Assembly: GCF_017368795.1 (NCBI RefSeq)
Contig: NZ_JAFNLL010000009.1
Coordinates: forward strand, 62,001-126,000
Direction of reading: 5' to 3'
DNA from: Arthrobacter cavernae
GTDB lineage: Bacteria > Actinomycetota > Actinomycetes > Actinomycetales > Micrococcaceae
Length of the DNA: 64,000 nucleotides
Both the position numbers and the translations under genes were made by a program. This document shows positions 9,495 through 20,251 of the stretch, piece after piece. Every line of letters begins with the position of its first letter. The first letter of the stretch is position 1. Below the pieces are notes generated by a model. The model ran no database searches. It was not told the DNA's origin and saw only the letters and a list, made by a program, of their open reading frames with translations.

Positions 9495-11050
9495 AGAAGG
9501 CCCGGTGGTGGGCGGCCGCCGGCGGGGTTGCGGCGGGCGCGGCGGGAGTCGTGACCGGGGAACTCATAGCCGCCATCTGGAGTCCGCTCCTCTCTCCCGT
9601 GACGGCGCTCGGCGGAGCCGTCATCGACGCCACCCCGCCGCCCGTGAAGGACCTGGCCATCCTGCTCTTCGGCACGGCCGACAAGGCGGTGCTGATCATC
9701 TGCATCGCCCTGGTGGCTGGCCTCCTCGCGGCCGTCGCCGGGGTGCTGGAATACCGGCGGAAAGGAACGGGCCTGCTGCTGGCTGCCCTGGCCGGCGTGG
9801 CCGGCTTCGCCGCCGTGGTGACCCGGGCCCAGTCCACCCCCAACGCCGCCGTCGCACCCGTCGCCGCCGCCGCGTTGACCATGGTCCTGCTGCGGGTGCT
9901 GTGCCGGCACCTCGCCGCCTGGGCGCCTTCCACTGCGCCTTCCACTTCCACGACGCCGGAACCGGCACCGGAACTGACGTCACCGGCCCGGCGCGGCTTC
10001 CTGCAGGCCATCGCCGTGACCGGGCTCGCTGCCGCCGTCGCGGGCGGAGTGACCGCCGTGCTGCGCCGCGCCACGGCCGCCGCAGCGGACTTCCGCCGCG
10101 GGCTGGCCCTGCCCGCCCCATCAACGGCGCCCCAGCCCGTTCCCGCCGGTGCCGCGCTGGATGTGGACGGGCTCCTGCCCCTGATCACGCCCAACCCCGA
10201 TTTCTACCGCATCGACACTGCCCTGACCATCCCGGCCATCAACCCGCCGGAGTGGAAGCTCAAGGTCACCGGCATGGTGGACCGAGAGATTGAGATCGAC
10301 TTCGCCACGCTCCTGGCCAAGCCCATGACGGCCCGCCACGTCACCATCGCGTGCGTCTCCAACGAGGTGGGCGGGGGCCTGATCGGCAACGCGCTCTGGC
10401 TCGGCTGGCCCGTCCGGGAACTCCTCGCCATGGCCGGTCCCAAGGCGGGGGCGGACATGGTCCTGTCTCGCAGCAGCGACGGCTGGACCGCCAGCACCCC
10501 GCTCGAGGCGCTGACGGACGGTCGGGACGCCCTGCTGGCCGTCGGCATGAACGGCGAACCGCTGCCGCTCGAACACGGCTTTCCCGTGCGGATGGTGGTG
10601 CCCGGGCTCTATGGTTTCGTGTCCGCCACCAAGTGGCTGGTGGAGCTGAAGGTCACCCGCTTCGCCGACGACATCGCCTACTGGACACCCCGGGGCTGGA
10701 GCGACCACGGGCCCATCAAGACCCAGTCCAGGATCGATGTCCCACGGGCCGGGCGCACCGCAAAGGCAGGGACCGTACAGTTCGGCGGCGTCGCCTGGGC
10801 CCAGCACCGCGGCATCGAACGCGTCGAGCTCCGGGTGAACCGCGGCCCCTGGCAGCGGGCCGTGCTCGCGCCGGGGATCTCCCGGGACACCTGGTACCAG
10901 TGGCAACTGGGCATCGACCTCACCCCGGGGGAGTACGAGATCCAGGTCCGTGCCACCGACGCCACGGGGACTCCCCAGACCGAAACCCGGGCTCCCGTGG
11001 CCCCGGACGGCGCCACAGGATTCCACACCATCACGGTGAGGGTCGCCTGA
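9491..11050 (+). CDS. Membrane-anchored molybdopterin-dependent oxidoreductase (sulfite oxidase fold)
   Basis: 519 residues. The N-terminal 200 residues hold four hydrophobic helices and then an internal twin-arginine-like segment ARRGFLQAIAVTG (RR at about 167-168) leading into a fifth. The rest is a sulfite-oxidase-type molybdenum domain with the predicted Mo-ligand cysteine near residue 288 (ACVSNEVGG), followed by an Ig-like dimerisation domain. The start codon overlaps the kinase stop as ATGA. The substrate is unknown; sulfite or another small oxide is only a guess from the fold. Moco genes on both sides fit a molybdoenzyme. Confidence 0.9.
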   Translation: MKKARWWAAAGGVAAGAAGVVTGELIAAIWSPLLSPVTALGGAVIDATPPPVKDLAILLFGTADKAVLIICIALVAGLLAAVAGVLEYRRKGTGLLLAALAGVAGFAAVVTRAQSTPNAAVAPVAAAALTMVLLRVLCRHLAAWAPSTAPSTSTTPEPAPELTSPARRGFLQAIAVTGLAAAVAGGVTAVLRRATAAAADFRRGLALPAPSTAPQPVPAGAALDVDGLLPLITPNPDFYRIDTALTIPAINPPEWKLKVTGMVDREIEIDFATLLAKPMTARHVTIACVSNEVGGGLIGNALWLGWPVRELLAMAGPKAGADMVLSRSSDGWTASTPLEALTDGRDALLAVGMNGEPLPLEHGFPVRMVVPGLYGFVSATKWLVELKVTRFADDIAYWTPRGWSDHGPIKTQSRIDVPRAGRTAKAGTVQFGGVAWAQHRGIERVELRVNRGPWQRAVLAPGISRDTWYQWQLGIDLTPGEYEIQVRATDATGTPQTETRAPVAPDGATGFHTITVRVA

Positions 11051-11113
11051 GGCCCTACGCTGGGTACGCAACCCCGAAACGACACCACTGAGCGACACCA
11101 CTGGAGGAACGCC

Positions 11114-12319
11114 GTGCCCCGATCCGTGCTTGCCCACCGCGAGGCCGTGGTGGAGCTCCTGTCCGGCCTGCCTGGCGCCCGCGGCAGCGAACGCGTCCCG
11201 CTGCCCGAGGCACTGGGCAGGGCGCTCGCCGTCGACGTCCACGCCCCGCTGGACCTGCCGCCCTTCCCGAACTCCCAGATGGACGGCTATGCCGTCCGTT
11301 CCGCGGACATTCCCGACGGCGGTGCGGAGCTGCGTGTTGCGGCCCCCGTTCCGGCCGGTGCCGCTCCGGAGCCCCTGCAGCCCGGCGACGCCGCCCCCAT
11401 CATGACGGGCGCCATGATCCCGGACGGTGCCGACGCCGTCGTGCCCATCGAAAAGGCCCAGCCGGACACCTTCCCCGCCCCAGGGGCCGAAACCCGCGTC
11501 ACGCTTCCTGCTACCGAGCCTGGGTCTTTTGTCCGCGACGCCGGCAGCGACATCGCCCGCGGCGCCCTGGCCCTGGCCGCCGGAACCGTCCTCGGCCCGG
11601 CACAGCTGGGGCTCCTGGCCGCACTGGGCCTGACCGCGGCCGAGGTCCGCAGGCCCCTCCGCGTGCTCCTGGTGACCACCGGCGACGAAGTCGTGGAGCC
11701 CGGCCAGGAGCTCAGGCCCGGAAAGATCTATGACTCGAACGGCATCCTGCTGGAAACCGCAATGACGCAGGCAGGCCTGGCGGTCCTGCGGACAGGGATC
11801 TCCGACGACGCCCCCGCCGCGCTGCTCCGGCTGCTGCGCGGCCACGCGGACTCGGTGGACCTCATCGTCACCACCGGCGGCGTGAGCAAGGGCGCCTACG
11901 AGGTGGTCCGCCAGGCCATGGATGGCCAGCCCGTGGAGTTCCTGTCCGTGGCGATGCAGCCGGGCGGGCCGCAGGGAATCGGAACCTTCGACGGCGTGCC
12001 GTTCCTCGGATTCCCCGGGAACCCCGTCAGCTGCCTGGTGTCCTTCGAGATGTTCCTGCGCCCGGCGCTCGCCGCCGTCCTCGGTGCGCCGGCCCTTCGC
12101 CCGGCCCCGCTCGCCCGGCTGGCAGAGCCCCTGGCGTCCCCGGCCGGCAAGCACCAGGTCCGGCGCGGCGCTCTGCAGGCCGGCGGCACTGTCCGGCTCG
12201 TGGGCGGCGCAGGATCGCACCTGATGCACGCCCTGGCGCTATCCGATGTGCTGGTCCAGGTGCCCGCCGACGTCACGGAACTCCCGGCCGGTGCCGAAGT
12301 GGAAGTATGGATGCTGTGA
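11114..12319 (+). CDS. moeA: Molybdopterin molybdenumtransferase
   Basis: 401-residue enzyme that inserts molybdate into adenylated molybdopterin. Recognised by QMDGYAVR near residue 57, the [10 protein letters not shown] segment, GGVSKGAYE and the FPGNPVSC motif. The GTG at 11114 has GGAGG 6 bases upstream. It begins a tight run moeA-moaC-mog-moaE with overlapping ends, so these four are one transcript. Confidence 0.96.
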   Translation: MPRSVLAHREAVVELLSGLPGARGSERVPLPEALGRALAVDVHAPLDLPPFPNSQMDGYAVRSADIPDGGAELRVAAPVPAGAAPEPLQPGDAAPIMTGAMIPDGADAVVPIEKAQPDTFPAPGAETRVTLPATEPGSFVRDAGSDIARGALALAAGTVLGPAQLGLLAALGLTAAEVRRPLRVLLVTTGDEVVEPGQELRPGKIYDSNGILLETAMTQAGLAVLRTGISDDAPAALLRLLRGHADSVDLIVTTGGVSKGAYEVVRQAMDGQPVEFLSVAMQPGGPQGIGTFDGVPFLGFPGNPVSCLVSFEMFLRPALAAVLGAPALRPAPLARLAEPLASPAGKHQVRRGALQAGGTVRLVGGAGSHLMHALALSDVLVQVPADVTELPAGAEVEVWML

Positions 12320-12834
12320 ACGACACCGAAAACGACAGCCGGGGCTCCACCGGCGGATTAACCCACCTGCGCCAGGACGGCACCGCCCAGATGGTGGATG
12401 TCTCCGAAAAAGCCGTGACCACCCGGGAAGCCACGGCCACCGCCACCGTCCGCAGCACCGCCGAGGTCCTGGCCCTGCTGGGAGCAGGCGAACTGCCCAA
12501 GGGCGACGCCCTGGCCGTGGCCCGCGTTGCCGGCATCATGGCGGCCAAGAAGACACCCGAGCTGATCCCCCTCTGCCACCCGCTGCCCATCTCCAAAGTC
12601 ACCGTGGACTTCGAGCTCGGTGCGGATTCCGTGGAGGTGCTGGCCACCGTCAAGACCCGGGGCGTCACCGGCGTCGAGATGGAAGCGCTGACCGCAGCCT
12701 CCGTGGCCGCCCTGAGCGTCTACGACATGATCAAGGCCGTGGACAAGCACGCCGTCCTGACGGACATCCACGTCCTCGCCAAGAGCGGCGGCAAGAGCGG
12801 CGACTGGAGCCTCGGCGACGGAGGCAAGGTATGA
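12307..12834 (+). CDS. moaC: Cyclic pyranopterin monophosphate synthase
   Basis: 175 residues. MoaC converts the MoaA product to cyclic pyranopterin monophosphate. The diagnostic [20 protein letters not shown] segment, the LCHPLP active-site motif and the [18 protein letters not shown] stretch are all present. The ATG at 12307 overlaps the end of moeA by 13 bases; a GTG at 12316 is an alternative start. Confidence 0.97.
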   Translation: MDAVNDTENDSRGSTGGLTHLRQDGTAQMVDVSEKAVTTREATATATVRSTAEVLALLGAGELPKGDALAVARVAGIMAAKKTPELIPLCHPLPISKVTVDFELGADSVEVLATVKTRGVTGVEMEALTAASVAALSVYDMIKAVDKHAVLTDIHVLAKSGGKSGDWSLGDGGKV

Positions 12835-13334
12835 GCGCCTGCGAACCCCACAACCACGGCCCGCGGAAGGCCGGCGTCGTGATCGCCTCCAACCGGGCCG
12901 CCGCGGGAATCTACGAGGACCGGAGCGGACCCGTCATCCTGGACTGGCTGGCCGAGCACGGCTACGATACCTTCCCGGCCATGGTGGTGCCGGATGGCGC
13001 ACCGGTGGGCGCCGCCCTGCGCGCCCTGCTGAGCCAGGAACCGTCCGTCATCATCACCAGCGGAGGCACGGGTCTGAGCCCGGACGACCTCACGCCGGAA
13101 ATGACGCTGCCCCTGCTGGACCGGGAAATCCCGGGCATCATGGAGGGCATCCGCCGGGCAGGCGCCGCCAAGACACCCCTGGCCATGCTGAGCCGCGGCC
13201 ACGCGGGCGCCGCCGGAAAAACTTTCATCATCAACCTGCCGGGTTCCCCGAAAGGCGTCATGGACGGCCTGGCAGTCCTGGACCCGGTGATCGGGCACCT
13301 GTGCGAGCAACTGGAAGGAAGCCATGAGCACTGA
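12831..13334 (+). CDS. mog: Molybdopterin adenylyltransferase (MogA/MoaB family)
   Basis: 167-residue protein that adenylates molybdopterin before metal insertion. It has the [11 protein letters not shown] loop, the GIMEGIR segment and LPGSPKGV near the end, typical of the MogA/MoaB fold. The ATG at 12831 overlaps the moaC stop (ATGA). Whether it is strictly MogA or MoaB cannot be told from sequence; only one such gene is visible here. Confidence 0.93.
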   Translation: MSACEPHNHGPRKAGVVIASNRAAAGIYEDRSGPVILDWLAEHGYDTFPAMVVPDGAPVGAALRALLSQEPSVIITSGGTGLSPDDLTPEMTLPLLDREIPGIMEGIRRAGAAKTPLAMLSRGHAGAAGKTFIINLPGSPKGVMDGLAVLDPVIGHLCEQLEGSHEH

Positions 13335-13779
13335 AACGGACTTCGAAGTAGTCAGCGCCGTCCTCAGCCCGGAACCCATCTCCGTGGACCAGGCGATCGC
13401 GGCCGTGGAATCGGACACCGCCGGTGCCGTGGTGAGCTTCAGCGGCGTGGTCCGCAACCACGACGACGGCAAGGCCGTGGACCGCCTGAGCTACAGCGCC
13501 CACCCCACGGCACACCGCATCATGGCCGAGGTCGTGGCGCAGCTCGTGGCCGAGCATTCCGGGGAAGCCGAGCAGCCTGTGCGTATCTGGGCCGCCCACC
13601 GCATCGGCATGCTGGAGATCGGCGACCCCGCGCTCGTGTGCGCCGTGGCCGCCGCCCACCGCGGCCAGGCCTTCGCCGTGTGCTCGGAACTCGTGGACCG
13701 GATCAAGGAGCAGGTGCCCATCTGGAAGGAACAGTTCTTCAGCGACGGCACCGTGGAATGGGTCGGGGCGGGGGAGTAG
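13324..13779 (+). CDS. moaE: Molybdopterin synthase catalytic subunit
   Basis: 151-residue large subunit of molybdopterin synthase, partner of MoaD. Family features are GAVVSFSGVVRNHDDG near the N-terminus, the HRIGMLEIGD segment and the catalytic lysine motif KEQVPIWKEQFF near residue 130. It overlaps mog by 11 bases and ends the Moco operon. Confidence 0.95.
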   Translation: MSTETDFEVVSAVLSPEPISVDQAIAAVESDTAGAVVSFSGVVRNHDDGKAVDRLSYSAHPTAHRIMAEVVAQLVAEHSGEAEQPVRIWAAHRIGMLEIGDPALVCAVAAAHRGQAFAVCSELVDRIKEQVPIWKEQFFSDGTVEWVGAGE

Positions 13780-13844
13780 CTCGCCGGCGGCGCGTGGGCC
13801 TGTAACGTCCGCCACGCAGTTCAAGCCGGGACCCTGCCCGGCGG

Positions 13845-13850
13845 TAGGGT
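13845..13850 (+). promoter_or_regulatory. -10 element (TAGGGT) of leaderless dapB
   Basis: TAGGGT is followed by 7 bases and the dapB ATG at 13858. A poor -35-like TTCAAG lies at 13820-13825. Confidence 0.55.
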
Positions 13851-13857
13851 TAACGGC

Positions 13858-14616
13858 ATGACCGAACAACTTGCTGTCGCCGTACTGGGCGCCCACGGGC
13901 GCATGGGAATAGAAGCCGTCAAGGCCGTTGAAGCCGCCGCCGACATGAAGCTCGTGGCAGCCCTGGGCCGCGGCGATTCCCTGGACGCCCTCGTCGACGC
14001 CGGTGCCAGGTACGTTGTGGACCTGACCGTCCCGGACAGCACCGAGGCCAACATCCGATTCGCCGTCGAACACGGCATGCACGCCGTCGTCGGCACCACC
14101 GGCTGGGACGCCGGGCGCCTGGCCGCACTGCGCGCCCTCCTCGCCGAAAACCCGGGCACGGGCGTGCTGATCGCCCCCAACTTCGCCCTCGGCTCGGTCC
14201 TGGCCTCGGCCTTCGCTGCCAAGGCGTCCCAGTACTTCGAATCGGTGGAAATCATCGAGCTGCACCACCCCAACAAGGTGGACGCGCCGTCGGGCACCGC
14301 CGTCCGCACCGCACAGCTCATCGCCGCGGCGCGCCACGAAGCCGGCGTCCCGGCCAGCCCCGATGCCACCGAAACCGCCCTCGACGGCGCCCGCGGCTGC
14401 GACGTTGACGGCGTCCGCATCCACAGCGTCCGCCTGCGCGGGCTGGTCGCCCATCAGGAGGTCCTCCTCGGCGGTCCCGGCGAGCAGCTGACGTTCCGCC
14501 ACGATTCCTACGACCGCGCCTCCTTCATGCCCGGCGTCCTGCTGGGCCTGCGCAAGGTTGCGGAACACCCCGGCCTCACGGTCGGCCTTGACGGCTACCT
14601 GGATCTGGGGCTCTGA
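13858..14616 (+). CDS. dapB: 4-hydroxy-tetrahydrodipicolinate reductase
   Basis: 252-residue NAD(P)H-dependent enzyme of lysine/meso-diaminopimelate synthesis. The N-terminal nucleotide-binding loop (VLGAHGRMG), the active-site region EIIELHHPNKVDAPSGTA and the C-terminal GLDGYLDLGL are present. No ribosome binding site is seen, which fits the leaderless start. Together with dapA (17.5 kb) and dapF (32 kb) the window holds three dap-pathway genes, all with leaderless-type starts. Confidence 0.97.
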   Translation: MTEQLAVAVLGAHGRMGIEAVKAVEAAADMKLVAALGRGDSLDALVDAGARYVVDLTVPDSTEANIRFAVEHGMHAVVGTTGWDAGRLAALRALLAENPGTGVLIAPNFALGSVLASAFAAKASQYFESVEIIELHHPNKVDAPSGTAVRTAQLIAAARHEAGVPASPDATETALDGARGCDVDGVRIHSVRLRGLVAHQEVLLGGPGEQLTFRHDSYDRASFMPGVLLGLRKVAEHPGLTVGLDGYLDLGL

Positions 14617-14617
14617 G

Positions 14618-15106
14618 ATGGGCACTTTGTGGACCACGTTCAAGAAGAACCGCACCAAGATCTGGGTCGGCGCCGTCACGCTGCTGCTGGTGCTGTACCT
14701 GGTGGTGTCCTTCCAGCGCTCCATTCTGCTGCTGGGCGACGCCAACCTGGTGGCCAAGGGCATCGGCGCGGCCTACCTGGTGCTGCCCCTCGTGGGGGCC
14801 TGGGCGCTCATCCGCGAACTGCTTTTCGGCGCACGCACCGAGCAGATGGCCAAGGTGCTTGAGGCCGAAGGCGGCCTGCCGGAGGACACGCTTCCCCGGA
14901 CACCCGCGGGACGCATCGTCCGGGCCGCCGCCGACGCCGAATTCGACAAGTACCGGGCCGAGGCCGAGGCCGCGCCGGAGGACTGGCGGTCCTGGTTCCG
15001 CCTCAGCTGCGCCTACGACGCCTCCGGTGACCGCAAGCGGGCCCGTGCGTCCATGCGCGACGCCGCCAAGCTGTTCCGCACTCAGCCCACCACTGCCGGG
15101 CGGTAA
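14618..15106 (+). CDS. Two-helix membrane protein with TPR-like tail
   Basis: 162-residue protein of unknown function. Two membrane helices (about residues 16-35 and 48-68) are followed by a charged cytoplasmic part that contains a single TPR-like unit (DWRSWFRLSCAYDASGDRKRA). The ATG at 14618 follows the dapB stop by one base, with GGGGCT upstream, so it is co-transcribed with dapB. Its 3' end overlaps the convergent gene by 25 bases. Confidence 0.75.
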   Translation: MGTLWTTFKKNRTKIWVGAVTLLLVLYLVVSFQRSILLLGDANLVAKGIGAAYLVLPLVGAWALIRELLFGARTEQMAKVLEAEGGLPEDTLPRTPAGRIVRAAADAEFDKYRAEAEAAPEDWRSWFRLSCAYDASGDRKRARASMRDAAKLFRTQPTTAGR

Positions 15107-16314
15107 CGCCCCAGTCGGAAGGCCTGGTGCCCCAGCCATTCGAGCGGACCGCGCCGGCGCAGCAGCGCAAACAGCACGCCGATGCCCACTACGGCGATGG
15201 CCTGCGTCCAGTACATGCCCTCGTCGGTCCACCCCGCCGGCAGGCCCTGCTCGTGGAAACCGGAGACCACCCACACGTGGGCCGAGTACAGCGTTAGCGT
15301 CATGGCCCCCGGCCCGCTGAGCGGGAGCAGGACGTTGACCTTCCGCCGCCCGCCGATCCTGCCGAGCAGCAGGCACAGACCGACGACGGCGGCTGCCGTT
15401 CCCGCGGTGTGCAGCAGGTCCAGCGTGGTTCCGGAGTGCGGCGCGGCCGTGGCGAGCCACCACCAAGAATCCGCCTGTTCCACGCCCGTCAGATTCACCT
15501 GGAGGAGGCTGTCGAGGCGCGAGTCCTGGCCGGGAAGCGACTGCAGGGCAGTCTTGCCGCCCCAGTTGTCCATGGCCGCCGTCCCCAGCAGCTTGGCTGC
15601 TGCCGCCACCACGGTGCCGCAGCCCAGCAGCAGCAGTTGCACGGCCGCCGTCGGGAGCGCCAGCCGCCCGATGGCCAGTCCGATCAGCAGGTACGTCATC
15701 CACTGGAACACCGGGTAGTAGCCCGTGAAGAAGAGATCGGCCAGCAGCGCGCCCGGGATTTCCAGGTCATCCGTGCCCGGGTTGTGGCCCAGTTGGAGCG
15801 GCGGTGTGGCGGCCAGCAGCCAGGGCCGGACGAGGTAGGCCAGCACCGGGGAGAGCAGCAGCCAGCCGCCTGCCCAGGCACACAGGGCCCTCGCCGGTAG
15901 CCCGAGGAAGGGCAGTATGCACAGGAACAGCACGGCGTAGTGGACCAGGATCACCGCGATGTTGACCTCAAGCCCGCCGAGCATCAGGCCGACGACGGCG
16001 ATGGGCAGCGCCCTCAGCGCTATGCCGCGCCGGGACGCCTTCAGCCCCGGCCCCTGCTGCGGGCGCTCCTTGCCGGTGGCCAGGGCCAGGCCGATTCCGG
16101 CCAGGACGGCGAACAGCGCCGCCGAGCGGCCGGAAAACACCAGACCAACCCACGTGGGCGTCAATTGTGGGTCGGCCTCGAAGGTCGGCATCAGGTGCGT
16201 TGCCATCATGCCGAGCAGGGCGGCGCCCCGGGCTGCATCGATTCCGGACAGCCGCGGAGAGGCCGCGCCCTTCCCGGGCGCTCCCTGCGGCGGCGCCGTG
16301 TCACGGGACGTCAT
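15082..16314 (-). CDS. Polytopic membrane protein, DUF418/heparan-acetyltransferase-like
   Basis: 410 residues with about ten hydrophobic helices. The N-terminal RLSGIDAARGAALLGMMATH resembles the start of the acyltransferase_3/HGSNAT-like catalytic domain, and the C-terminal GPLEWLGHQAF resembles DUF418. Such proteins are proposed to transfer acyl groups across the membrane; no substrate can be named. It is divergent from the GDSL-like hydrolase gene, with about 50 bases between the starts. Confidence 0.75.
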   Translation of the reverse strand: MTSRDTAPPQGAPGKGAASPRLSGIDAARGAALLGMMATHLMPTFEADPQLTPTWVGLVFSGRSAALFAVLAGIGLALATGKERPQQGPGLKASRRGIALRALPIAVVGLMLGGLEVNIAVILVHYAVLFLCILPFLGLPARALCAWAGGWLLLSPVLAYLVRPWLLAATPPLQLGHNPGTDDLEIPGALLADLFFTGYYPVFQWMTYLLIGLAIGRLALPTAAVQLLLLGCGTVVAAAAKLLGTAAMDNWGGKTALQSLPGQDSRLDSLLQVNLTGVEQADSWWWLATAAPHSGTTLDLLHTAGTAAAVVGLCLLLGRIGGRRKVNVLLPLSGPGAMTLTLYSAHVWVVSGFHEQGLPAGWTDEGMYWTQAIAVVGIGVLFALLRRRGPLEWLGHQAFRLGRYRPAVVG

Positions 16315-16351
16315 GGGCTGATCGTCTCACGGCCGGGCCGCCCGACGGCGG

Positions 16352-16357
16352 TAACTT
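16352..16357 (+). promoter_or_regulatory. -10 element (TAACTT) of the GDSL-type gene
   Basis: TAACTT is followed by 6 bases and the ATG at 16364; no ribosome binding site is present. Confidence 0.45.
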
Positions 16358-16363
16358 TGTCCC

Positions 16364-17353
16364 ATGGATTCCGTTGAGGCCCGCTGGGCCGGAGCTTTCA
16401 AGATCGTCACCGACGCCGAGGGGTGGCAGCACTTCCGCCGCCTGGACCCGGCACTGTTCATTTTCCCCGCCACCGACGGGCTGGAAGACCGGGCGCGCAT
16501 GGCTGCCGGTATCCGGGCCACTTGGACGGCGTCGTCCGGCAAGCTCGTGGTGGAGGCCGAAGGCACCGAGGACAGCTCGCCCTTCGACGTGCTTGTCAAC
16601 GGCAGGCTTGCCCAGCGGGTTCCGGCCGCGGGCCGTGTCAGCCACGAACTGGACCTGGGCGTGCTCCCCGTGGGCTCCACTGTCCAGCTCTGGCTGCCCC
16701 AGTTCGGCAGGCTGAAGGTCCTCGAAGCCTCCCTCAAGGGCGAGGACGTCGCCGCGGTCTCCGAGTCCGGCAAACGCTGGCTCACGTACGGCAGCTCCAT
16801 CACGCACTGCCAGCAGGCCGATGGTCCCTCCGAAGCCTGGCCCTCGATCGTGACCCGCCAATACGGCTGGCAGCTGTACTCGCTCGGATTCGCCGGGGAA
16901 TGCCAACTGGACCCTGCCGCGGAAAGCACCATCGAACAGCTCCCGGCGGACTTCATCTCGCTGTGCCTGGGCATCAACTCGTACAACGCCGCCGTGTTCT
17001 CCGAGCGCAGCTACGCCAGCCAGGTCCTGGGCTTCATCGCCAACATCCGGAAGGCGCATCCCAAGGTCCCCCTCGCCGTGATCACGCCGATGCTGTCGCT
17101 GCCGCGCGAGGAAACGCCGAATGCCGTGGGGTGGACCCTTCGCCAGTACAGGGCGGCGACGGCGGACGTGGTCCGGGTGCTGCGCGAACGCGGCGATACC
17201 CGCATCCACTGCCTGGACGGCGAATCCGTGTTCAGTCCGGCTGAGTCGGCAACGCTCATGCCAGACACCCTGCATCCGGACAACGCAGGCTACCGGCTCA
17301 TGGCCACGAGGCTGGGGCCGCAGCTGGCGGCCGTGGCGAACGCACGGTACTGA
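16364..17353 (+). CDS. SGNH/GDSL-type hydrolase with N-terminal beta domain
   Basis: 329 residues. The first ~140 residues look like a beta-sandwich. The catalytic part shows block I as TYGSSITH (nucleophile Ser), a GIN block III-like element in SLCLGINSYN, and block V as DTLHPDNAGY with the Asp and His. No signal peptide is seen, so the enzyme is probably cytoplasmic. It may be an esterase acting on an acylated sugar or similar, but this is inference from the fold. Confidence 0.8.
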   Translation: MDSVEARWAGAFKIVTDAEGWQHFRRLDPALFIFPATDGLEDRARMAAGIRATWTASSGKLVVEAEGTEDSSPFDVLVNGRLAQRVPAAGRVSHELDLGVLPVGSTVQLWLPQFGRLKVLEASLKGEDVAAVSESGKRWLTYGSSITHCQQADGPSEAWPSIVTRQYGWQLYSLGFAGECQLDPAAESTIEQLPADFISLCLGINSYNAAVFSERSYASQVLGFIANIRKAHPKVPLAVITPMLSLPREETPNAVGWTLRQYRAATADVVRVLRERGDTRIHCLDGESVFSPAESATLMPDTLHPDNAGYRLMATRLGPQLAAVANARY

Positions 17354-17455
17354 GGTTGTCCGGAGGCCCGGCCGATGGGCCCGGCCGGGCGCCGATTCGG
17401 CGGAAACTGACGGCCATCACGCCGCCGTCATTCTCCTAACAAGCCTGTGACAGGG

Positions 17456-17461
17456 TAACGT
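17456..17461 (+). promoter_or_regulatory. -10 element (TAACGT) of leaderless dapA
   Basis: TAACGT is followed by 7 bases and the dapA ATG at 17469. A GC hairpin with the short T-rich tail ATTCTCC lies just upstream (17409-17435) and may end the previous transcript. Confidence 0.45.
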
Positions 17462-17468
17462 TTTTGCT

Positions 17469-18380
17469 ATGTCTGACTCTCGCGCGAGCGTTCCTGCGCT
17501 CGGTACCCTCCTGACCGCCATGGTCACGCCCTTCACCAAGGATGGCGACGTGGACTACCGGCAGGCGGCAGAACTGGCGGTCAAGCTCGTGGACGACGGC
17601 TGCGACGGCCTCGTGGTGACGGGTACCACGGGAGAAACCTCCACCCTCACCGACGAGGAAAACCTCGGCATGTTCCGTGCCGTGAAGGAAGCCGTGGGGG
17701 ACCGGGCCGCCATCATCGCAGGGACCGGCACCAACGACACCGCCCACTCGATCCGGCTCTCCCGGGAGGCGGCCAAGCTCGGCGTCGACGGACTCCTGAT
17801 CGTCACGCCCTACTACAACAAGCCGAGCCAGGCGGGCGTTCGGGCCCACTTCGAGGCCATCGCCTCCGCCACTGAGCTGCCGGTGATGCTCTACGACATT
17901 CCGGGCCGTTCCGGCATCCAGATCGCACCGGAAACCATGATCAGCCTGGCCGCCCACCCCAACATCGTTGCGGTCAAGGACGCCAAGGCTGACTTCGCTG
18001 CCGCAACCCGCGTCATGGCCGAAACCGATCTCCTGTTCTACTCGGGCGACGACGGCCTGACCCTGCAGTGGATGGCCATCGGCGCCGTCGGACTGATCGG
18101 CGTCACCACGCACGTGGCCACGCGGCGGTTCCGCGAACTGGTCGATGCCGTCAACGCCAACAACCTCGGCACGGCCCGCAAGATCAATTTCGAACTGGAA
18201 CCCGTGGTCCGTGCAACCATGACCCGGGTCCAGGGCGCAGTAGCCGCCAAACAGATTCTTAAATGGCAGGGAGTCCTGCCCAACTCGATTGTCCGCTTGC
18301 CCCTCGTGGAGCCGGACGATGTCGAGATCGCAATCATCCGCGAGGATTTGGCAGAAGCCGGAATGGACTTCACCGTCTAG
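17469..18380 (+). CDS. dapA: 4-hydroxy-tetrahydrodipicolinate synthase
   Basis: 303-residue TIM-barrel aldolase that condenses pyruvate with aspartate semialdehyde. It has the GTTGET motif near residue 55, the YYNKPSQAG segment with the catalytic tyrosine near 116, and the Schiff-base lysine in IVAVKDAK near 168. It is followed 28 bases later by the RNase J gene, an arrangement common in actinobacteria. Confidence 0.97.
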   Translation: MSDSRASVPALGTLLTAMVTPFTKDGDVDYRQAAELAVKLVDDGCDGLVVTGTTGETSTLTDEENLGMFRAVKEAVGDRAAIIAGTGTNDTAHSIRLSREAAKLGVDGLLIVTPYYNKPSQAGVRAHFEAIASATELPVMLYDIPGRSGIQIAPETMISLAAHPNIVAVKDAKADFAAATRVMAETDLLFYSGDDGLTLQWMAIGAVGLIGVTTHVATRRFRELVDAVNANNLGTARKINFELEPVVRATMTRVQGAVAAKQILKWQGVLPNSIVRLPLVEPDDVEIAIIREDLAEAGMDFTV

Positions 18381-18408
18381 ATCGATTCCGCCGGAAAGTA
18401 GCCACACC

Positions 18409-20100
<1,692 letters not shown>

Positions 20101-20129
20101 GCCGTGGGGCTCCAGCCCCAACAGATGCC

Positions 20130-20170
20130 ACGGATGGCCCGGTTCCCAGGAACCGGGCCATCCGTGTTTC
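20130..20170 (+). terminator. Terminator of the RNase J gene
   Basis: A perfect 17-bp inverted repeat (20130-20146 with 20149-20165) is followed by GTTTC, 30 bases after the stop codon. Confidence 0.75.
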
Positions 20171-20238
20171 TGCGGCCGGCCGGGCAACATGGATCCCCGC
20201 GGAAGGCGGAAATCCGCGGAACTGCCGGTGTCCTGGGG

Positions 20239-20244
20239 TAGCGT
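20239..20244 (+). promoter_or_regulatory. -10 element (TAGCGT) of leaderless ftsK
   Basis: TAGCGT is followed by 7 bases and the ATG at 20252; no ribosome binding site is seen. Confidence 0.5.
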
Positions 20245-20251
20245 GGCCGGT

